Assembly (NCBI RefSeq): GCF_004357765.1
Contig: NZ_SMTE01000009.1
Coordinates: 186,001 to 250,000 of the forward strand
Length of the DNA stretch: 64,000 nucleotides
Direction of reading: 5' to 3'
From: Pseudomonas putida
Lineage (GTDB): Bacteria > Pseudomonadota > Gammaproteobacteria > Pseudomonadales > Pseudomonadaceae
Both the position numbers and the translations under genes were made by a program. Positions 42,651 to 51,900 of this stretch are shown in pieces (the stretch's first letter is position 1; every line of letters begins with the position of its first letter). Below the pieces are notes generated by a model that worked only from the letters and a program-made list of their open reading frames with translations, was not told where the DNA came from and searched no databases.

Positions 42651-43403
42651 TCAGTTGTAGATGTCGAAGTCGAAATACTTGCTGGCGATCTTCTGGTAGG
42701 TGCCGTTGGCGACGATTTCGGCGAGGGCGGTGTTCAAGCGCTGGCGCAAGGCATCGTCATCCTTGCGCACGGCGATCGCTGCGTCGGCCTTGGTGCCGTT
42801 CACATCGCCCAGCACCTTGCAGCACGCCTGACCGTTCTTGGTCATCCATTCCTGCAGCGGGAACTTGTCGGCGATGACCCCATCCAGGCGACCTGCGGCC
42901 AGGTCGGCGTTGGCCTCGTCCATGGTCGGGTACAGCTTCACCTCGGCGCCGGCCTTGGCATACACATCCTCGGCGTAGATGGCTTGGGTCGAGGATGACT
43001 GTGCACCTACGGTGTAGCCATTGAATGTGGTCTGGGCGTCGGTGATGTCGCTGTCCTTGGCCACCGCGACGGTCAATGGGGTCCGATAATAATGATCGGT
43101 GAAGGCGATTTTCTTGCGTCGTTCCTCGGTGTCGATCATCGAGGCCACGACGGCGTCGTACTTGCGCGCCATCAACGCCGGTATGATGCCTTCCCAATCC
43201 TGCGCCACCAGCGTGCATTCGACCTTCATCTGCGCGCACAGGGCGTGGGTGATGTCGATGTCGAAACCGTGTAGCTGGTTATCGGCGTCCACATAGTTGA
43301 AGGGGGGGTAGGCGCCTTCAGTGGCGAAGCGCAGGGTTTCGGCACTGGCATTACCTGCCAGCAGAAGGGCACACGCACCTGCCATAGCCATGGTCTTGTT
43401 CAT
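42651..43403 (-). CDS. Periplasmic amino acid-binding protein of the AmaD-linked ABC transporter
   Basis: A 250-residue SBP_bac_3 protein with a signal peptide ending NASA (residues about 1-21). The mature start ETLRFATEGAYPPFNYVDAD and the family signature GFDIDITHALCAQM are of the lysine/arginine/ornithine-binding type. AGRLDGVIADKFPLQEW follows in the second lobe. It lies 24 bases downstream of the RpiR regulator gene and 85 bases upstream of the permeases, so the regulator and transporter may share a transcript. Confidence 0.93.
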   Translation of the reverse strand: MNKTMAMAGACALLLAGNASAETLRFATEGAYPPFNYVDADNQLHGFDIDITHALCAQMKVECTLVAQDWEGIIPALMARKYDAVVASMIDTEERRKKIAFTDHYYRTPLTVAVAKDSDITDAQTTFNGYTVGAQSSSTQAIYAEDVYAKAGAEVKLYPTMDEANADLAAGRLDGVIADKFPLQEWMTKNGQACCKVLGDVNGTKADAAIAVRKDDDALRQRLNTALAEIVANGTYQKIASKYFDFDIYN

Positions 43404-43427
43404 CTCGTCGCACCTCTTGCACTCTTG

Positions 43428-44300
43428 CTATTGTTGTTTGCTCGGCGACCACGAGGTGTAGCCGACGAACTCGTTGTGTAGAGCGGCAGTTGCTTCCAAG
43501 CGTTTTTCAACATCGGGTCCGAGTTTCTTGCAGACCTCGTTGACCATCAGGTGCACCCACGACAGCATGGTCGCGGTCGACTCCCAAAACAGATCGAATT
43601 CGGTGGGGACACGAAACACCTCGTCGGCATGGGCGTCGGCCCATTCGCAGAAGGTGTCGGTCACCAGGGTGACCGGGATGCCGGCGGCGCGTGCCTTCTG
43701 GCACAGCTGCAGGGCGTGGCGCGAGTAGCGGCGGGCTTCGAACACCACCAGGGTGGTTTCGCTGGCGCGGCCCAGCAGCACATCGCCGAAATGTCCGGCG
43801 CTGCCATCGACCAGTTGCACGCCATCGCGCAGATACTGCAGCAGATGGCTCATGCACATGGCGATGCCACGCTCGGTCTGGAAGCCGGCGATGAACACCC
43901 GCGGCGTTTGTGCCAGGCGACGGGCCACGGTCAACCAAGACTCGGTCTGGCGGTATTCGTGGACCCGTACCAAGGCGGCGATTTCCCGCTCCAGGCTCCC
44001 GGCGTTGTCGCGTGCATCGGGGTTCTGGCGGTATTCTTCGAGGCGGTCACCCACCAGCCATGGGCCATCGCCCAGGTCGCTCTGCAGGTCGTGCTTGAGT
44101 GCCTTGAGGTGGGCATAGCCGAGCGATCGGCAAAAACGGCCGACGCTGGATTCGCTGACCCCGAGCTTGGCTGCGATGCTGGCCGAGGTCTGGAACGGCA
44201 ACTCGTGCAAGTTGGCGAGCATGTAGCTGGCGATCTTGCGGCCAGAGGCGGCGGCCCCTTGCAGGCTGTTCTCCAGGCGTTGCTTGATCGGTTGGCTCAT
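43428..44300 (-). CDS. MurR/RpiR family regulator of the D-lysine genes
   Basis: About 290 residues from the ATG at 44300, with GGAG 8 bases upstream. The N-terminal RpiR helix-turn-helix domain covers about residues 1-77 (TSASIAAKLGVSESSVGRFC). A SIS sugar-isomerase-fold domain follows (VFIAGFQTERGIAMCMSHLL, TTLVVFEARRYSRHAL). In RpiR proteins the SIS domain usually binds phosphosugars, but in amino-acid clusters of Pseudomonas it is presumably used for other ligands. It is divergent from dpkA across a 140-base region with an inverted repeat. Confidence 0.9.
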   Translation of the reverse strand: MSQPIKQRLENSLQGAAASGRKIASYMLANLHELPFQTSASIAAKLGVSESSVGRFCRSLGYAHLKALKHDLQSDLGDGPWLVGDRLEEYRQNPDARDNAGSLEREIAALVRVHEYRQTESWLTVARRLAQTPRVFIAGFQTERGIAMCMSHLLQYLRDGVQLVDGSAGHFGDVLLGRASETTLVVFEARRYSRHALQLCQKARAAGIPVTLVTDTFCEWADAHADEVFRVPTEFDLFWESTATMLSWVHLMVNEVCKKLGPDVEKRLEATAALHNEFVGYTSWSPSKQQ

Positions 44301-44341
44301 GCTGCTGCTCCGGGTGACGTGCAGTAGAAATTGAATGTTTT

Positions 44342-44376
44342 CTGTCACGAAGTCAATCTTTGACAGATAGCTGTCA
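44342..44376. promoter_or_regulatory. Candidate RpiR operator between the regulator and dpkA
   Basis: TGACAG-ATAG-CTGTCA at 44361-44376 is a perfect inverted repeat, and a further CTGTCA half-site stands at 44342-44347. It lies in the divergent promoter region, 42 bases upstream of the regulator start and 65 bases upstream of dpkA, so one site could control both directions. Confidence 0.5.
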
Positions 44377-44440
44377 TTGATCGAGAGTGTCGTCTTTCGT
44401 CAGCGCTGTTGCTTTGCCAATTCCAACAAAGGAGCTCCAG

Positions 44441-45466
44441 ATGTCCGCACCCACTCCGTCAGCCCTCGTGCGCATGCCGTTTGCCGAACTGCAGGGCTTG
44501 TTGCAGACGATTTTCAAGCAGCACGGCTGCAGCGAGGCAGTGGCCGGCGTACTCGCGCATAACTGTGCCAGTGCCCAGCGGGACGGCGCCCACAGCCATG
44601 GGGTGTTCCGTATTCCAGGTTATGTCTCGACCCTGGCCAGTGGTTGGGTCGATGGCCGGGCAACGCCCGAGGTCACCGATGTGGCGCCTGGCTACATTCG
44701 CGTGGATGCCCGTGGTGGCTTCGCCCAGCCGGCGCTGGCCGCGGCCCGCCCGATGCTGGTAGACAAGGCGCGAAGTGCCGGCATCGCCGTGCTGGCGATA
44801 CATAACTCTCACCATTTCGCTGCACTGTGGCCGGACGTGGAACCGTTCGCCGACGAAGGTCTGGTAGCCCTGAGTGTGGTCAACAGCATGACCTGCGTGG
44901 TCCCTCATGGTGCGCGCAAGCCGCTGTTCGGGACCAACCCGATCGCTTTCGCCGCACCTTGCGCGGGGCACGACCCGATCGTCTTCGACATGGCAACCAG
45001 TGCCATGGCCCATGGCGATGTGCAGATTGCCGCACGGTCCGGTCAGCAGTTGCCTGAAGGTATGGGGGTAGATGCGGCGGGGCAGCCGACCACCGACCCG
45101 GCGGCCATCCTCGATGGCGGTGCTTTGTTGCCGTTTGGCGGGCACAAGGGCTCGGCATTGTCGATGATGGTCGAACTGCTCGCTGCTGCGTTGACGGGGG
45201 GGCATTTTTCCTGGGAGTTCGACTGGTCAGGGCACCCGGGGGCGAAGACACCCTGGACCGGGCAGTTGATCATCGTCATCGACCCGAGCAAGGCCGAGGG
45301 CGAGCGCTTTGCGTTGCGCAGCCGTGAACTGGTGGAGCAGATGCAGGCGGTTGGGTTGTCGCGCATGCCGGGCGAGCGTCGCTACCGCGAGCGTGAGGTT
45401 GCCGAGCGCGAAGGGGTGGCGTTGAGCGAGCAGGAGTTGCAAGGGCTCAGGGAATTGGCTGGCTGA
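44441..45466 (+). CDS. dpkA: Delta1-piperideine-2-carboxylate reductase (Ldh/malate dehydrogenase-like family)
   Basis: 341 residues from the ATG at 44441 with AAGGAG upstream. It is a type 2 malate/L-lactate dehydrogenase-family protein, with RDGAHSHGVFRIPGYV near residue 47, AIHNSHHFAALWPDVE with the catalytic histidine near residue 120, and VVPHGARKPLFGTNPIAFAA. The P. putida member of this family reduces piperideine-2-carboxylate and pyrroline-2-carboxylate with NADPH, giving L-pipecolate from the product of AmaD or AmaC. Both partner genes flank it here, which supports the name. Confidence 0.9.
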   Translation: MSAPTPSALVRMPFAELQGLLQTIFKQHGCSEAVAGVLAHNCASAQRDGAHSHGVFRIPGYVSTLASGWVDGRATPEVTDVAPGYIRVDARGGFAQPALAAARPMLVDKARSAGIAVLAIHNSHHFAALWPDVEPFADEGLVALSVVNSMTCVVPHGARKPLFGTNPIAFAAPCAGHDPIVFDMATSAMAHGDVQIAARSGQQLPEGMGVDAAGQPTTDPAAILDGGALLPFGGHKGSALSMMVELLAAALTGGHFSWEFDWSGHPGAKTPWTGQLIIVIDPSKAEGERFALRSRELVEQMQAVGLSRMPGERRYREREVAEREGVALSEQELQGLRELAG

Positions 45467-45653
45467 ACGGGACTCTTCAGTCGGTTAGCGGGCGCCTGTG
45501 AGACTGGGCTCGCCCGCGAAGAGGCCAACGCCAAACACCAGGCATGCACAGTTGCATAGACAACCTTGCACGCAGGTGATGTTCCTTCACCGCAACTGCG
45601 GGTATGCTCAGGTCTGCCTTTACGAACTGTCCTGATCCAAGGAGCTGCACGCT

Positions 45654-46850
45654 GTGTTCAAACATGTCGATGCCTATGCCGGCGACCCGATTCTCTCGTT
45701 GATGGAAACCTTCAAGGCCGACCCGCGGGCCAACAAGGTCAATCTGAGTATCGGCCTGTATTACGATGAGGCCGGCATCGTGCCGCAACTGGCATCGGTG
45801 GACGCGGTCGAAAAGCGCCTCGCCGGCCAGGACCACGAAGCCTCGCTGTACCTGCCGATGGAAGGCCTGGCCAGCTACCGCCAAGCGATCCAGGCGTTGC
45901 TGTTCGGCGCCGATCATCCGGCGGTTAGCGCCGGTCGCGTGGCGACCGTGCAGACCGTGGGCGGCTCTGGTGCGCTGAAGGTCGGTGCCGACTTCCTCAA
46001 ACGCTACTTCCCGCAGTCGGAAGTCTGGGTCAGCAACCCGACCTGGGACAACCATCGCGCGATCTTTGAGGGTGCCGGGTTCAAGGTTCACACCTACCCA
46101 TACTTCGACCAGGCCAGCCGGGGCGTCGATTTCGACGGCATGCTCGCAACCCTGCAGACCCTGCCAGCCAATAGCGTCGTGCTGCTGCATCCATGCTGCC
46201 ACAACCCCACCGGGGCCGACCTGACCCAGGTCCAGTGGCAACAGGTGGTCGAAGTGGTCAAGGCGCGTCAGCTCATTCCATTCCTCGACATCGCTTATCA
46301 GGGCTTTGGCGAAGGTCTGGCGGAAGACGCTTTCGCCATCCGCGAAATGGCCCGTGCCGGCGTGCCATGCCTGGTGAGCAACTCTTTCTCGAAGATCTTC
46401 TCGCTGTACGGCGAGCGGGTAGGGGGCCTGTCGGTCGTCTGCGACGATGAAGCCACTACCCAGAGCGTACTTGGCCAGCTCAAGGCCACCGTGCGTCGCA
46501 ACTACTCCAGCCCGCCCAACTTCGGTGCCCAGCTGGTGGCTGGCGTACTCGGCGATGCTCAGCTCAATGCCCAGTGGGCAGCGGAAGTCGACGTCATGCG
46601 CAAGCGGATCCTGGATATGCGCCAGGCATTGGTCGATGCTCTGGCAGTGCTGCTGCCGGGCCAGGACTTCCAGTTCTTCCTGCGCCAGCGTGGCATGTTC
46701 AGCTACACCGGCTTCAGTGTCGAACAGGTTCGTCGACTGCGTGACGAGTTCGGCGTGTACCTGATCGACAGTGGTCGTGTGTGCATGTCTGGTCTGCGTC
46801 CGGCCAACCTGCAACAGGTGGCAGAGGCGTTCGCGGCCGTACAGGCTTAA
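45654..46850 (+). CDS. amaC: Aromatic-type aminotransferase (D-lysine aminotransferase AmaC)
   Basis: 398 residues, starting with GTG at 45654 and AAGGAG 9 bases upstream. It is a class I aminotransferase of the TyrB/AspC kind: [20 protein letters not shown] at the start, [23 protein letters not shown], and [16 protein letters not shown] with the PLP lysine. In KT2440 the gene at this position (PP_3590) encodes AmaC, which transaminates D-lysine as an alternative to AmaD. The gap before it (45467-45653) contains a weak REP relic near 45489-45525. Confidence 0.85.
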   Translation: MFKHVDAYAGDPILSLMETFKADPRANKVNLSIGLYYDEAGIVPQLASVDAVEKRLAGQDHEASLYLPMEGLASYRQAIQALLFGADHPAVSAGRVATVQTVGGSGALKVGADFLKRYFPQSEVWVSNPTWDNHRAIFEGAGFKVHTYPYFDQASRGVDFDGMLATLQTLPANSVVLLHPCCHNPTGADLTQVQWQQVVEVVKARQLIPFLDIAYQGFGEGLAEDAFAIREMARAGVPCLVSNSFSKIFSLYGERVGGLSVVCDDEATTQSVLGQLKATVRRNYSSPPNFGAQLVAGVLGDAQLNAQWAAEVDVMRKRILDMRQALVDALAVLLPGQDFQFFLRQRGMFSYTGFSVEQVRRLRDEFGVYLIDSGRVCMSGLRPANLQQVAEAFAAVQA

Positions 46851-46882
46851 GATCGCCAAGGGCCGACCGCGGGTTTTCGGGC

Positions 46883-47480
46883 TCTTCACGGATTAGTGGG
46901 GGCAGGGTTTTGGTGTTGGGGTCTCTGGGTCTCTGGGTCCTCTGGGGGCTCCGGGGTTGGGGCTTTGGGCTTGTGTGGCTGATCCGAGGGATGTAGCGGC
47001 GCTACTGGCCCCTTCCGCCTTTACGGCGGGCCCCTTTGTTCTTGGACAAAGGAGCGCAAAACCGCTTGCTCCCACATACGGCCCCTACGCTGCGCTTCGG
47101 GGTCCCCTCGCTCCGGCGGCTTGCGGGCCCGCGCGGCCTACGACTTGCTACGCAAGTCTACATCTCGCGCCTCCGGCTAACGCCGGAGGGTGCTACGCAC
47201 CTGGCCCTCCAGCCACCTCCACTCGGCCTCCTGAGGTCGCGGGTAGATCAAAAGCAAGATCAAGAGCAAGAGCAAAAGCCAGAGCAACGGCAGGCGAATC
47301 GCTGCGCTCTCGGTTTTTTTTACCTTCGTTTTGTGTTGCAGCGGGTCTCGCGATCTGTCTTTCGAAGATAACGCCCGTGCAGGCGCCGCCGGAAGGAAGG
47401 GGCCAGTAGCGCCTACACAAAATGGAGCGTTTCGAGTTCCAATGCCAACCCAACCCAACTCTCCGACAATCCGTGAAGAA
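46883..47480. repeat. 598-base dispersed repeat with terminal inverted repeats, copy 2
   Basis: It starts TCTTCACGGATTAGTGGGGG and ends with the reverse complement of TTCTTCACGGATTGTCGGAG. The left arm has the TCTTGG-loop stem at 47033-47052 (CCTTTGT/ACAAAGG). The right arm has lost the matching stem-loop and part of the arm, so this copy is shorter than copy 1 (31071-31734). The core from about 47057 to 47275 differs from copy 1 by one base by eye, and the purine hexamer tract has one unit fewer. Left of the stem the sequence is GT-rich and diverged. The remaining bases up to the next gene (47481-47662) hold a 12-base palindrome only. Confidence 0.85.
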
Positions 47481-47507
47481 CCTCGTTTCGATCCGGTGCA
47501 ACCTTCG

Positions 47508-47519
47508 TTGTCATGACAA
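47508..47519. promoter_or_regulatory. 12-base palindrome upstream of the amino acid permease
   Basis: TTGTCATGACAA is a perfect palindrome 143 bases upstream of the permease start. It could be an operator of a dimeric regulator. No regulator gene is adjacent. Confidence 0.3.
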
Positions 47520-47662
47520 GTGCAACCGTCCCTCGGACGGGGCTTCGCAATTGCCCTCTTTCAGTGCACAATCGCGCCCCCCCTTTTTCGGTTGAGGTGT
47601 GCGATGCTTCTGTTTCGCCACTCTCAGCCTGTTGCAGTCTTGCGAGTGGAGTTGCACCCGGA

Positions 47663-48952
47663 ATGAATGAGCAGGCCCCAAGCGTCGAACAACGCTTCGA
47701 ATCGACCCCCGCCGCCCTCGGCAATTGGTCGCGTCATGACACCACCTGGATGCTCGGTCTGTTCGGCACCGCCATCGGTGCCGGGACGCTGTTTCTGCCG
47801 ATCAACGCCGGTCTCGGCGGTTTCTGGCCCTTGCTGGTACTCGCCGCCCTGGCGTTCCCGATGACCTACTATGCCCACCGCGCACTGACCCGCTTCGTGC
47901 TGTCAGGCCGTGATGGCGGCGACATCACGGAAGTGGTCGAGGAGCATTTCGGCATCAAGGCCGGTGCATTGATCACCGTCCTCTATTTCTTCGCCATTTT
48001 CCCAATCCTGCTTATCTATAGCGTGGCGCTGACCAACACCGTCAGCAGCTTCATCGAGCACCAGCTGCACATGACGGCGCCGCCCCGGGCATTGCTTTCG
48101 TTTGTGCTGATCCTCGGCCTGCTGGCCATCGTGCGCTGCGGTGAGCAGGCCACGGTCAAGGTCATGAGCCTCTTGGTCTACCCGTTCATCGTTGCCCTCG
48201 GGCTGTTGGGCTTGTACCTGATTCCCCACTGGACCGGCGGTATTCTCGACAGCGCCGGCCAGGTGCCTTCGGGCTCGGCGTTCCTGCACACCATCTGGCT
48301 GGCGATCCCGGTCATGGTGTTCTCGTTCAATCATTCGCCGATCATCTCGGCCTTCGCGGTCGACCAGAAGCGCCGCTATGGCCAGCATGCCGATGAGCGC
48401 AGCGGGCAGATCCTGGCGCGTGCTCACCTGTTGATGGTAGCGATGGTGCTGTTCTTCGTATTCAGCTGTGTACTCACCCTGAGCAGCGCCCAACTGGCCG
48501 AGGCGAAAGCGCAGAACCTGTCGATCCTGTCGTACCTGGCCAACCACTTCAGCAATCCGGCCATCGCCTTCGCCGCGCCGCTGATCGCCTTCGTGGCCAT
48601 TGCCAAATCGTTCCTGGGCCACTACATCGGCGCCAGCGAGGGCCTCAAGGGCATCATCGCCCGGACCGGCGCACGCCCGTCCCCCAAAGCCCTCGACCGC
48701 CTCGTCGCCGCGCTGATGCTGGTGGTGTGCTGGGTCGTCGCCACACTCAATCCGAGCATCCTTGGCATGATCGAGTCGCTCGGCGGGCCGATCCTCGCCG
48801 TGCTGCTGTTCCTCATGCCGATGTACGCCATTCGCCGCGTGCCCTCGATGCGCCAGTACAGCGGGGCGCTGTCCAATGTGTTCGTGGTGGTGATCGGTCT
48901 GGTCGCCTTGACCTCGGTGCTCTACAACCTGGCCTATAGTCTGTTCGGCTGA
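47663..48952 (+). CDS. HAAAP-family amino acid permease (SdaC/serine-threonine type)
   Basis: 429 residues from the ATG at 47663, the same length as E. coli SdaC. About 11 transmembrane helices are expected. The first reads TTWMLGLFGTAIGAGTLFLP with the family glycine motif; FALTRF-type loop GRDGGDITEVVEEHFG and NHSPIISAFAVDQKRRYG are typical of the hydroxy/aromatic amino acid permease family. It would import serine, threonine or an aromatic amino acid with protons. It has its own terminator and is separated from amaC by the repeat element, so it is probably an independent unit. Confidence 0.87.
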   Translation: MNEQAPSVEQRFESTPAALGNWSRHDTTWMLGLFGTAIGAGTLFLPINAGLGGFWPLLVLAALAFPMTYYAHRALTRFVLSGRDGGDITEVVEEHFGIKAGALITVLYFFAIFPILLIYSVALTNTVSSFIEHQLHMTAPPRALLSFVLILGLLAIVRCGEQATVKVMSLLVYPFIVALGLLGLYLIPHWTGGILDSAGQVPSGSAFLHTIWLAIPVMVFSFNHSPIISAFAVDQKRRYGQHADERSGQILARAHLLMVAMVLFFVFSCVLTLSSAQLAEAKAQNLSILSYLANHFSNPAIAFAAPLIAFVAIAKSFLGHYIGASEGLKGIIARTGARPSPKALDRLVAALMLVVCWVVATLNPSILGMIESLGGPILAVLLFLMPMYAIRRVPSMRQYSGALSNVFVVVIGLVALTSVLYNLAYSLFG

Positions 48953-48969
48953 GCCTTCATAGAACACCC

Positions 48970-49004
48970 AAGCCCGGATGGCATATCGCCCTCCGGGCTT
49001 TTTC
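48970..49004 (+). terminator. Intrinsic terminator of the amino acid permease gene
   Basis: AAGCCCGGA (48970-48978) pairs with TCCGGGCTT (48992-49000), followed by TTTC. It starts 17 bases after the stop codon. Confidence 0.85.
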
Positions 49005-49131
49005 ATGGTCGCGGCCTGCGGTTCGTCGTGGCGAAAAAAACGTCCAACATTTTCTGAAGTGGCCATAGGCACCTGAGCGCCTTCATGGTTAACTCAATGT
49101 CCTTTTCAAACCCCGCATAAGGATTTCCGTC

Positions 49132-49632
49132 ATGGCTCAAGTGACTCTCAAAGGCAACCCGGTTCAGGTGAAAGGCAACTTGCCACAGGCCGGCACCCAG
49201 GCTCCGGCGTTCTCCCTGGTAGGCGATGGGCTGGCCGACAAGTCGCTGAAGGACTACGCCGGCAAGCGAAAGGTGTTGAACATCTTCCCAAGCGTCGATA
49301 CCCCCACCTGCGCCACCTCGGTGCGCAAGTTCAACGCCCAGGCCAATGACGTGGCCAACACCGTGGTGCTGTGCATCTCCGCCGACCTGCCGTTCGCCCA
49401 GGCGCGTTTCTGTGGCGCCGAAGGCCTGGAGAACGTGCAGAACCTGTCGACCCTGCGTGGTCGTGAGTTCCTGGAAAACTACGGCGTCGCCATCGCCGAC
49501 GGTCCGCTGGCCGGCCTGGCTGCCCGTGCCGTGGTGGTGCTCGATGAGAACGACAAGGTGTTGCACAGCGAGCTGGTCGCGGAAATCGCCGACGAGCCGA
49601 ACTATGACGCGGCACTGGCCGTGTTGAAGTAA
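49132..49632 (+). CDS. tpx: Thiol peroxidase
   Basis: A 166-residue atypical 2-Cys peroxiredoxin. The peroxidatic cysteine lies in [17 protein letters not shown] and the resolving cysteine in [15 protein letters not shown]. It reduces hydrogen and alkyl peroxides in the cytoplasm using thioredoxin. Length and start ([16 protein letters not shown]) match the family, and AAGGA stands upstream of the ATG. It is monocistronic with its own terminator. Confidence 0.96.
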   Translation: MAQVTLKGNPVQVKGNLPQAGTQAPAFSLVGDGLADKSLKDYAGKRKVLNIFPSVDTPTCATSVRKFNAQANDVANTVVLCISADLPFAQARFCGAEGLENVQNLSTLRGREFLENYGVAIADGPLAGLAARAVVVLDENDKVLHSELVAEIADEPNYDAALAVLK

Positions 49633-49691
49633 TAACGGTGCAGGGCAGGGCGGGACGTCGACGCCCCTGTCCAACCCCAGGCAACACCCTG

Positions 49692-49723
49692 AAACGGCCC
49701 GGCCTTCTATCCGGGCCGTTTTC
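49692..49723 (+). terminator. Intrinsic terminator of tpx
   Basis: AACGGCCCGG (49693-49702) pairs with CCGGGCCGTT (49711-49720) around an 8-base loop, followed by TTC and a second T-rich tract at 49728-49733. Confidence 0.85.
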
Positions 49724-49795
49724 ATCGGTTTTTCTCAGCGAGATACCCCGTACTTTAGTGCGGGAGGGATAGCGAGGCGTGCGAACTGCGCGCCC

Positions 49796-49948
49796 TTACG
49801 CCGGCCTGTCTTGCTGCTCGATGTAGCGCCGAACCACGTCCAATGGCGCACCGCCTACGCTGCCGGCGAAATACGACGCCGACCACAACGCATTCTCCCG
49901 CCAGGCTGGTTGCATCAATTCCGGGAAATAACACGCAATGAATTCTCC
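49796..49948 (-). pseudogene. IS200-like Y1 transposase TnpA, C-terminal remnant
   Basis: About 50 residues remain, including ALWSASYFAGSVGGAPLDVV and RRYIEQQD before the stop, the usual C-terminus of IS200-type TnpA. The HUH motif and most of the protein are missing, since the sequence further upstream on this strand is unrelated. The catalytic tyrosine region (about 130 residues in) is also not preserved. Confidence 0.75.
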
Positions 49949-50021
49949 ACTAGACCAACCTTGAAAAAGCCAGGGTAAACGCGCTATTTTGCTGAACAAT
50001 ATGGATAAAGGCCAATCCAGA

Positions 50022-50493
50022 GTGAAAGCCACCAAAACCCTCCAATTGCGCATCAAGGACAGGCATGCGCCCGTTCTGCGCGCGTGGGCGCGGTCGGTTA
50101 ACACTGTCTGGAATTACCTAAACGAACTTCAGCACCGCGCTTGTGCAGCGGTGCGGGCTGATCGTTGTTGGCAACGGCAAGCCCAAAGCGTTGGCTAAGA
50201 CCCAAATGGCCAAGTCGGTGCACGACGCCGGTTGGGGCATGTTGAAAACGATGCTGTCTTACAAGTGCGATAGCGCAGGCATCGTTTTTCGTGAAGTCAA
50301 CGAAGCGTACACCACCCAAGCCTGTTCGCATTGCGGCGTACTCCCGCCCAGTAGTCCGAAAGGTAGGACCGGCCTTGGAATAAGAGAATGGACTTGTGAG
50401 TGTGGTGCCACTCACGACCGCGACATTAACGCGGCGAGGAACATTCTCGCGGTCGGGCATGGCCGTCTACCTGTAGGAATTCCCGTCCTTTAG
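50022..50493 (+). pseudogene. IS605 TnpB remnant with large internal deletion and frameshift
   Basis: The N-terminal piece (50022 to about 50132, starting KATKTLQLRIKDRHAPVLRA) is that of TnpB. The C-terminal piece (about 50155 to 50493) lies in another frame and holds the zinc ribbon (QACSHCG and WTCECG) plus HDRDINAARNIL with the third RuvC aspartate. The first two RuvC blocks and the centre, about two thirds of the protein, are gone, so it cannot be a working nuclease. The region after it, with the hairpin at 50482-50499, would overlap the omega-RNA of an intact element. Confidence 0.8.
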
Positions 50494-50637
50494 GGCGGGG
50501 AGGATGTCAATTAAAGTTCAGGGCTTTGGCAACGTCAGCTCAAGGTAAATGGCCTGTAAAGGCGCTTTGCAAAAACGATACCAGTGCTTATCGTTCATCC
50601 TCCCATGTCGTTTTTCCGAACAAGGTTCGTTCAACCC

Positions 50638-51900
50638 ATGCAAGTTTCCGTCTCCCGTTCTCCCCGTCGTTGGCTCGTGGGCCTGCTGATCCTGCTGCTG
50701 CTGGCCCTGCTGGCCTGGTGGCTGTGGCCCGCAACCGCGCCCCACAATGAAGCCAAAGGACGAACGGGCGGCAACGGGCGTCCAGGTTTCGGTGCTTCTA
50801 CCGACCCGGTGCCGGTGCGGGTAGAGCCGGCCACCGTGGGCGATTTCCCGCTTTATTACAAGGCGCTGGGCACGGTGACCGCGATCAATACGGTCAACGT
50901 CCGTAGCCGTGTATCAGGCGAGCTGGTCAAGATCCACTTCAAGGAAGGTCAGCGGGTCAAGGCTGGCGACCTGCTCGCCGAGATCGACCCGCGCTCTTAC
51001 CGGATCGCCTTGCAGCAGGCCGAAGGGACCCTGGCGCAAAACCAGGCGCAGTTGAAGAACGCCCAGGTCGACGTTGCCCGTTACCGCGGGCTATATGCCG
51101 AAGACAGCATCGCCAAGCAGACCTTGGACACTGCCGAAGCCCAGGTCGCGCAGTTCCAGGGGCTGGTCAAGACCAACCAGGCCCAGGTCAACGATGCCCG
51201 CCTGAACCTCGAGTTCACCCAGATTCGCGCCCCCATCAGTGGCCGTGTCGGCTTGCGTCAACTCGATCTGGGCAACCTGGTCGCGGCCAACGACACCACG
51301 GCGCTGGTGGTCATCACCCAGACCGAGCCGATCAGCGTCGCTTTCACCCTGCCGGAAACCGAACTGGACACCGTACTGCAGCGCTACCGCACCGGTGCCA
51401 GCCTACCGGTCGAAGCCTGGGACCGCAGCGACAGCAAGCTGCAGGCCACCGGCGTGCTGGGCAGCATCGACAACCAGATCGACACCACCACCGGGACCCT
51501 GAAGTTCAAAGGACGCTTCGAGAACAAGGACCTGTCGCTGTTCCCCAACCAGTTCGTCAACGTGCGCCTGCTCGCAGATACCCTCAAGCAAGTGGTGCTG
51601 GTGCCCTCGGCCGCCGTGCAGTTCGGTAACGATGGCACCTTTGCCTACGTGGTCAATGCCGATAGCAAGGTCAACATTCGCAAGCTCAAGGTCGGTGCAA
51701 GCGATGGCGAGCGCAGTGTGATTCTCGAAGGTCTGGCCGCGGGCGACCGCCTGGTGCTCGAAGGCACCGACCGCCTGCGCGAAGGCACCCAGGTCGAAGT
51801 CGTCGAGGACAGCTCGCAGGTGCCCGCCACTCCAGGCTCGCAGCTGCAAGGCGGCGAGGCCAAGGGCAAGGCCGATGAGCCGGTGAAGGCGGGCGCATGA
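50638..51900 (+). CDS. muxA: RND efflux periplasmic adaptor, MuxA/MdtA type
   Basis: About 420 residues from the ATG at 50638 (AAGG 12 bases upstream). An N-terminal membrane anchor ([17 protein letters not shown]) is followed by the biotinyl-lipoyl half motif ([20 protein letters not shown]), a coiled-coil hairpin (about residues 120-185), the second lipoyl half ([18 protein letters not shown]) and beta-barrel regions. It links the two inner-membrane pumps with the outer-membrane channel. The next gene overlaps by 4 bases. In P. aeruginosa the homologous MuxABC-OpmB exports novobiocin, aztreonam and macrolides. Confidence 0.92.
   Translation: MQVSVSRSPRRWLVGLLILLLLALLAWWLWPATAPHNEAKGRTGGNGRPGFGASTDPVPVRVEPATVGDFPLYYKALGTVTAINTVNVRSRVSGELVKIHFKEGQRVKAGDLLAEIDPRSYRIALQQAEGTLAQNQAQLKNAQVDVARYRGLYAEDSIAKQTLDTAEAQVAQFQGLVKTNQAQVNDARLNLEFTQIRAPISGRVGLRQLDLGNLVAANDTTALVVITQTEPISVAFTLPETELDTVLQRYRTGASLPVEAWDRSDSKLQATGVLGSIDNQIDTTTGTLKFKGRFENKDLSLFPNQFVNVRLLADTLKQVVLVPSAAVQFGNDGTFAYVVNADSKVNIRKLKVGASDGERSVILEGLAAGDRLVLEGTDRLREGTQVEVVEDSSQVPATPGSQLQGGEAKGKADEPVKAGA

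Larger units (their letters stand above)
49740..50505. mobile_element. Decayed IS200/IS605-family element
   Basis: Relics of a Y1 transposase (minus strand) and of a TnpB protein (plus strand) are bordered by matching stem-loops with a TTTA loop: CCCGTAC-TTTA-GTGCGGG at 49747-49764 and CCCGTCC-TTTA-GGGCGGG at 50482-50499. Both hairpins point the same way and are followed by GAGGGAT or GAGGAT, as expected for IS605 ends, which are direct-oriented hairpins rather than inverted repeats. Both genes are broken, so the element cannot move by itself. Exact ends are uncertain by some tens of bases. Confidence 0.8.

Noticed and set aside
50022-50493. A possible domesticated, active TnpB nuclease
   Set aside because: The first two RuvC blocks and the central part are deleted and the frame is shifted, so nuclease function is not credible.
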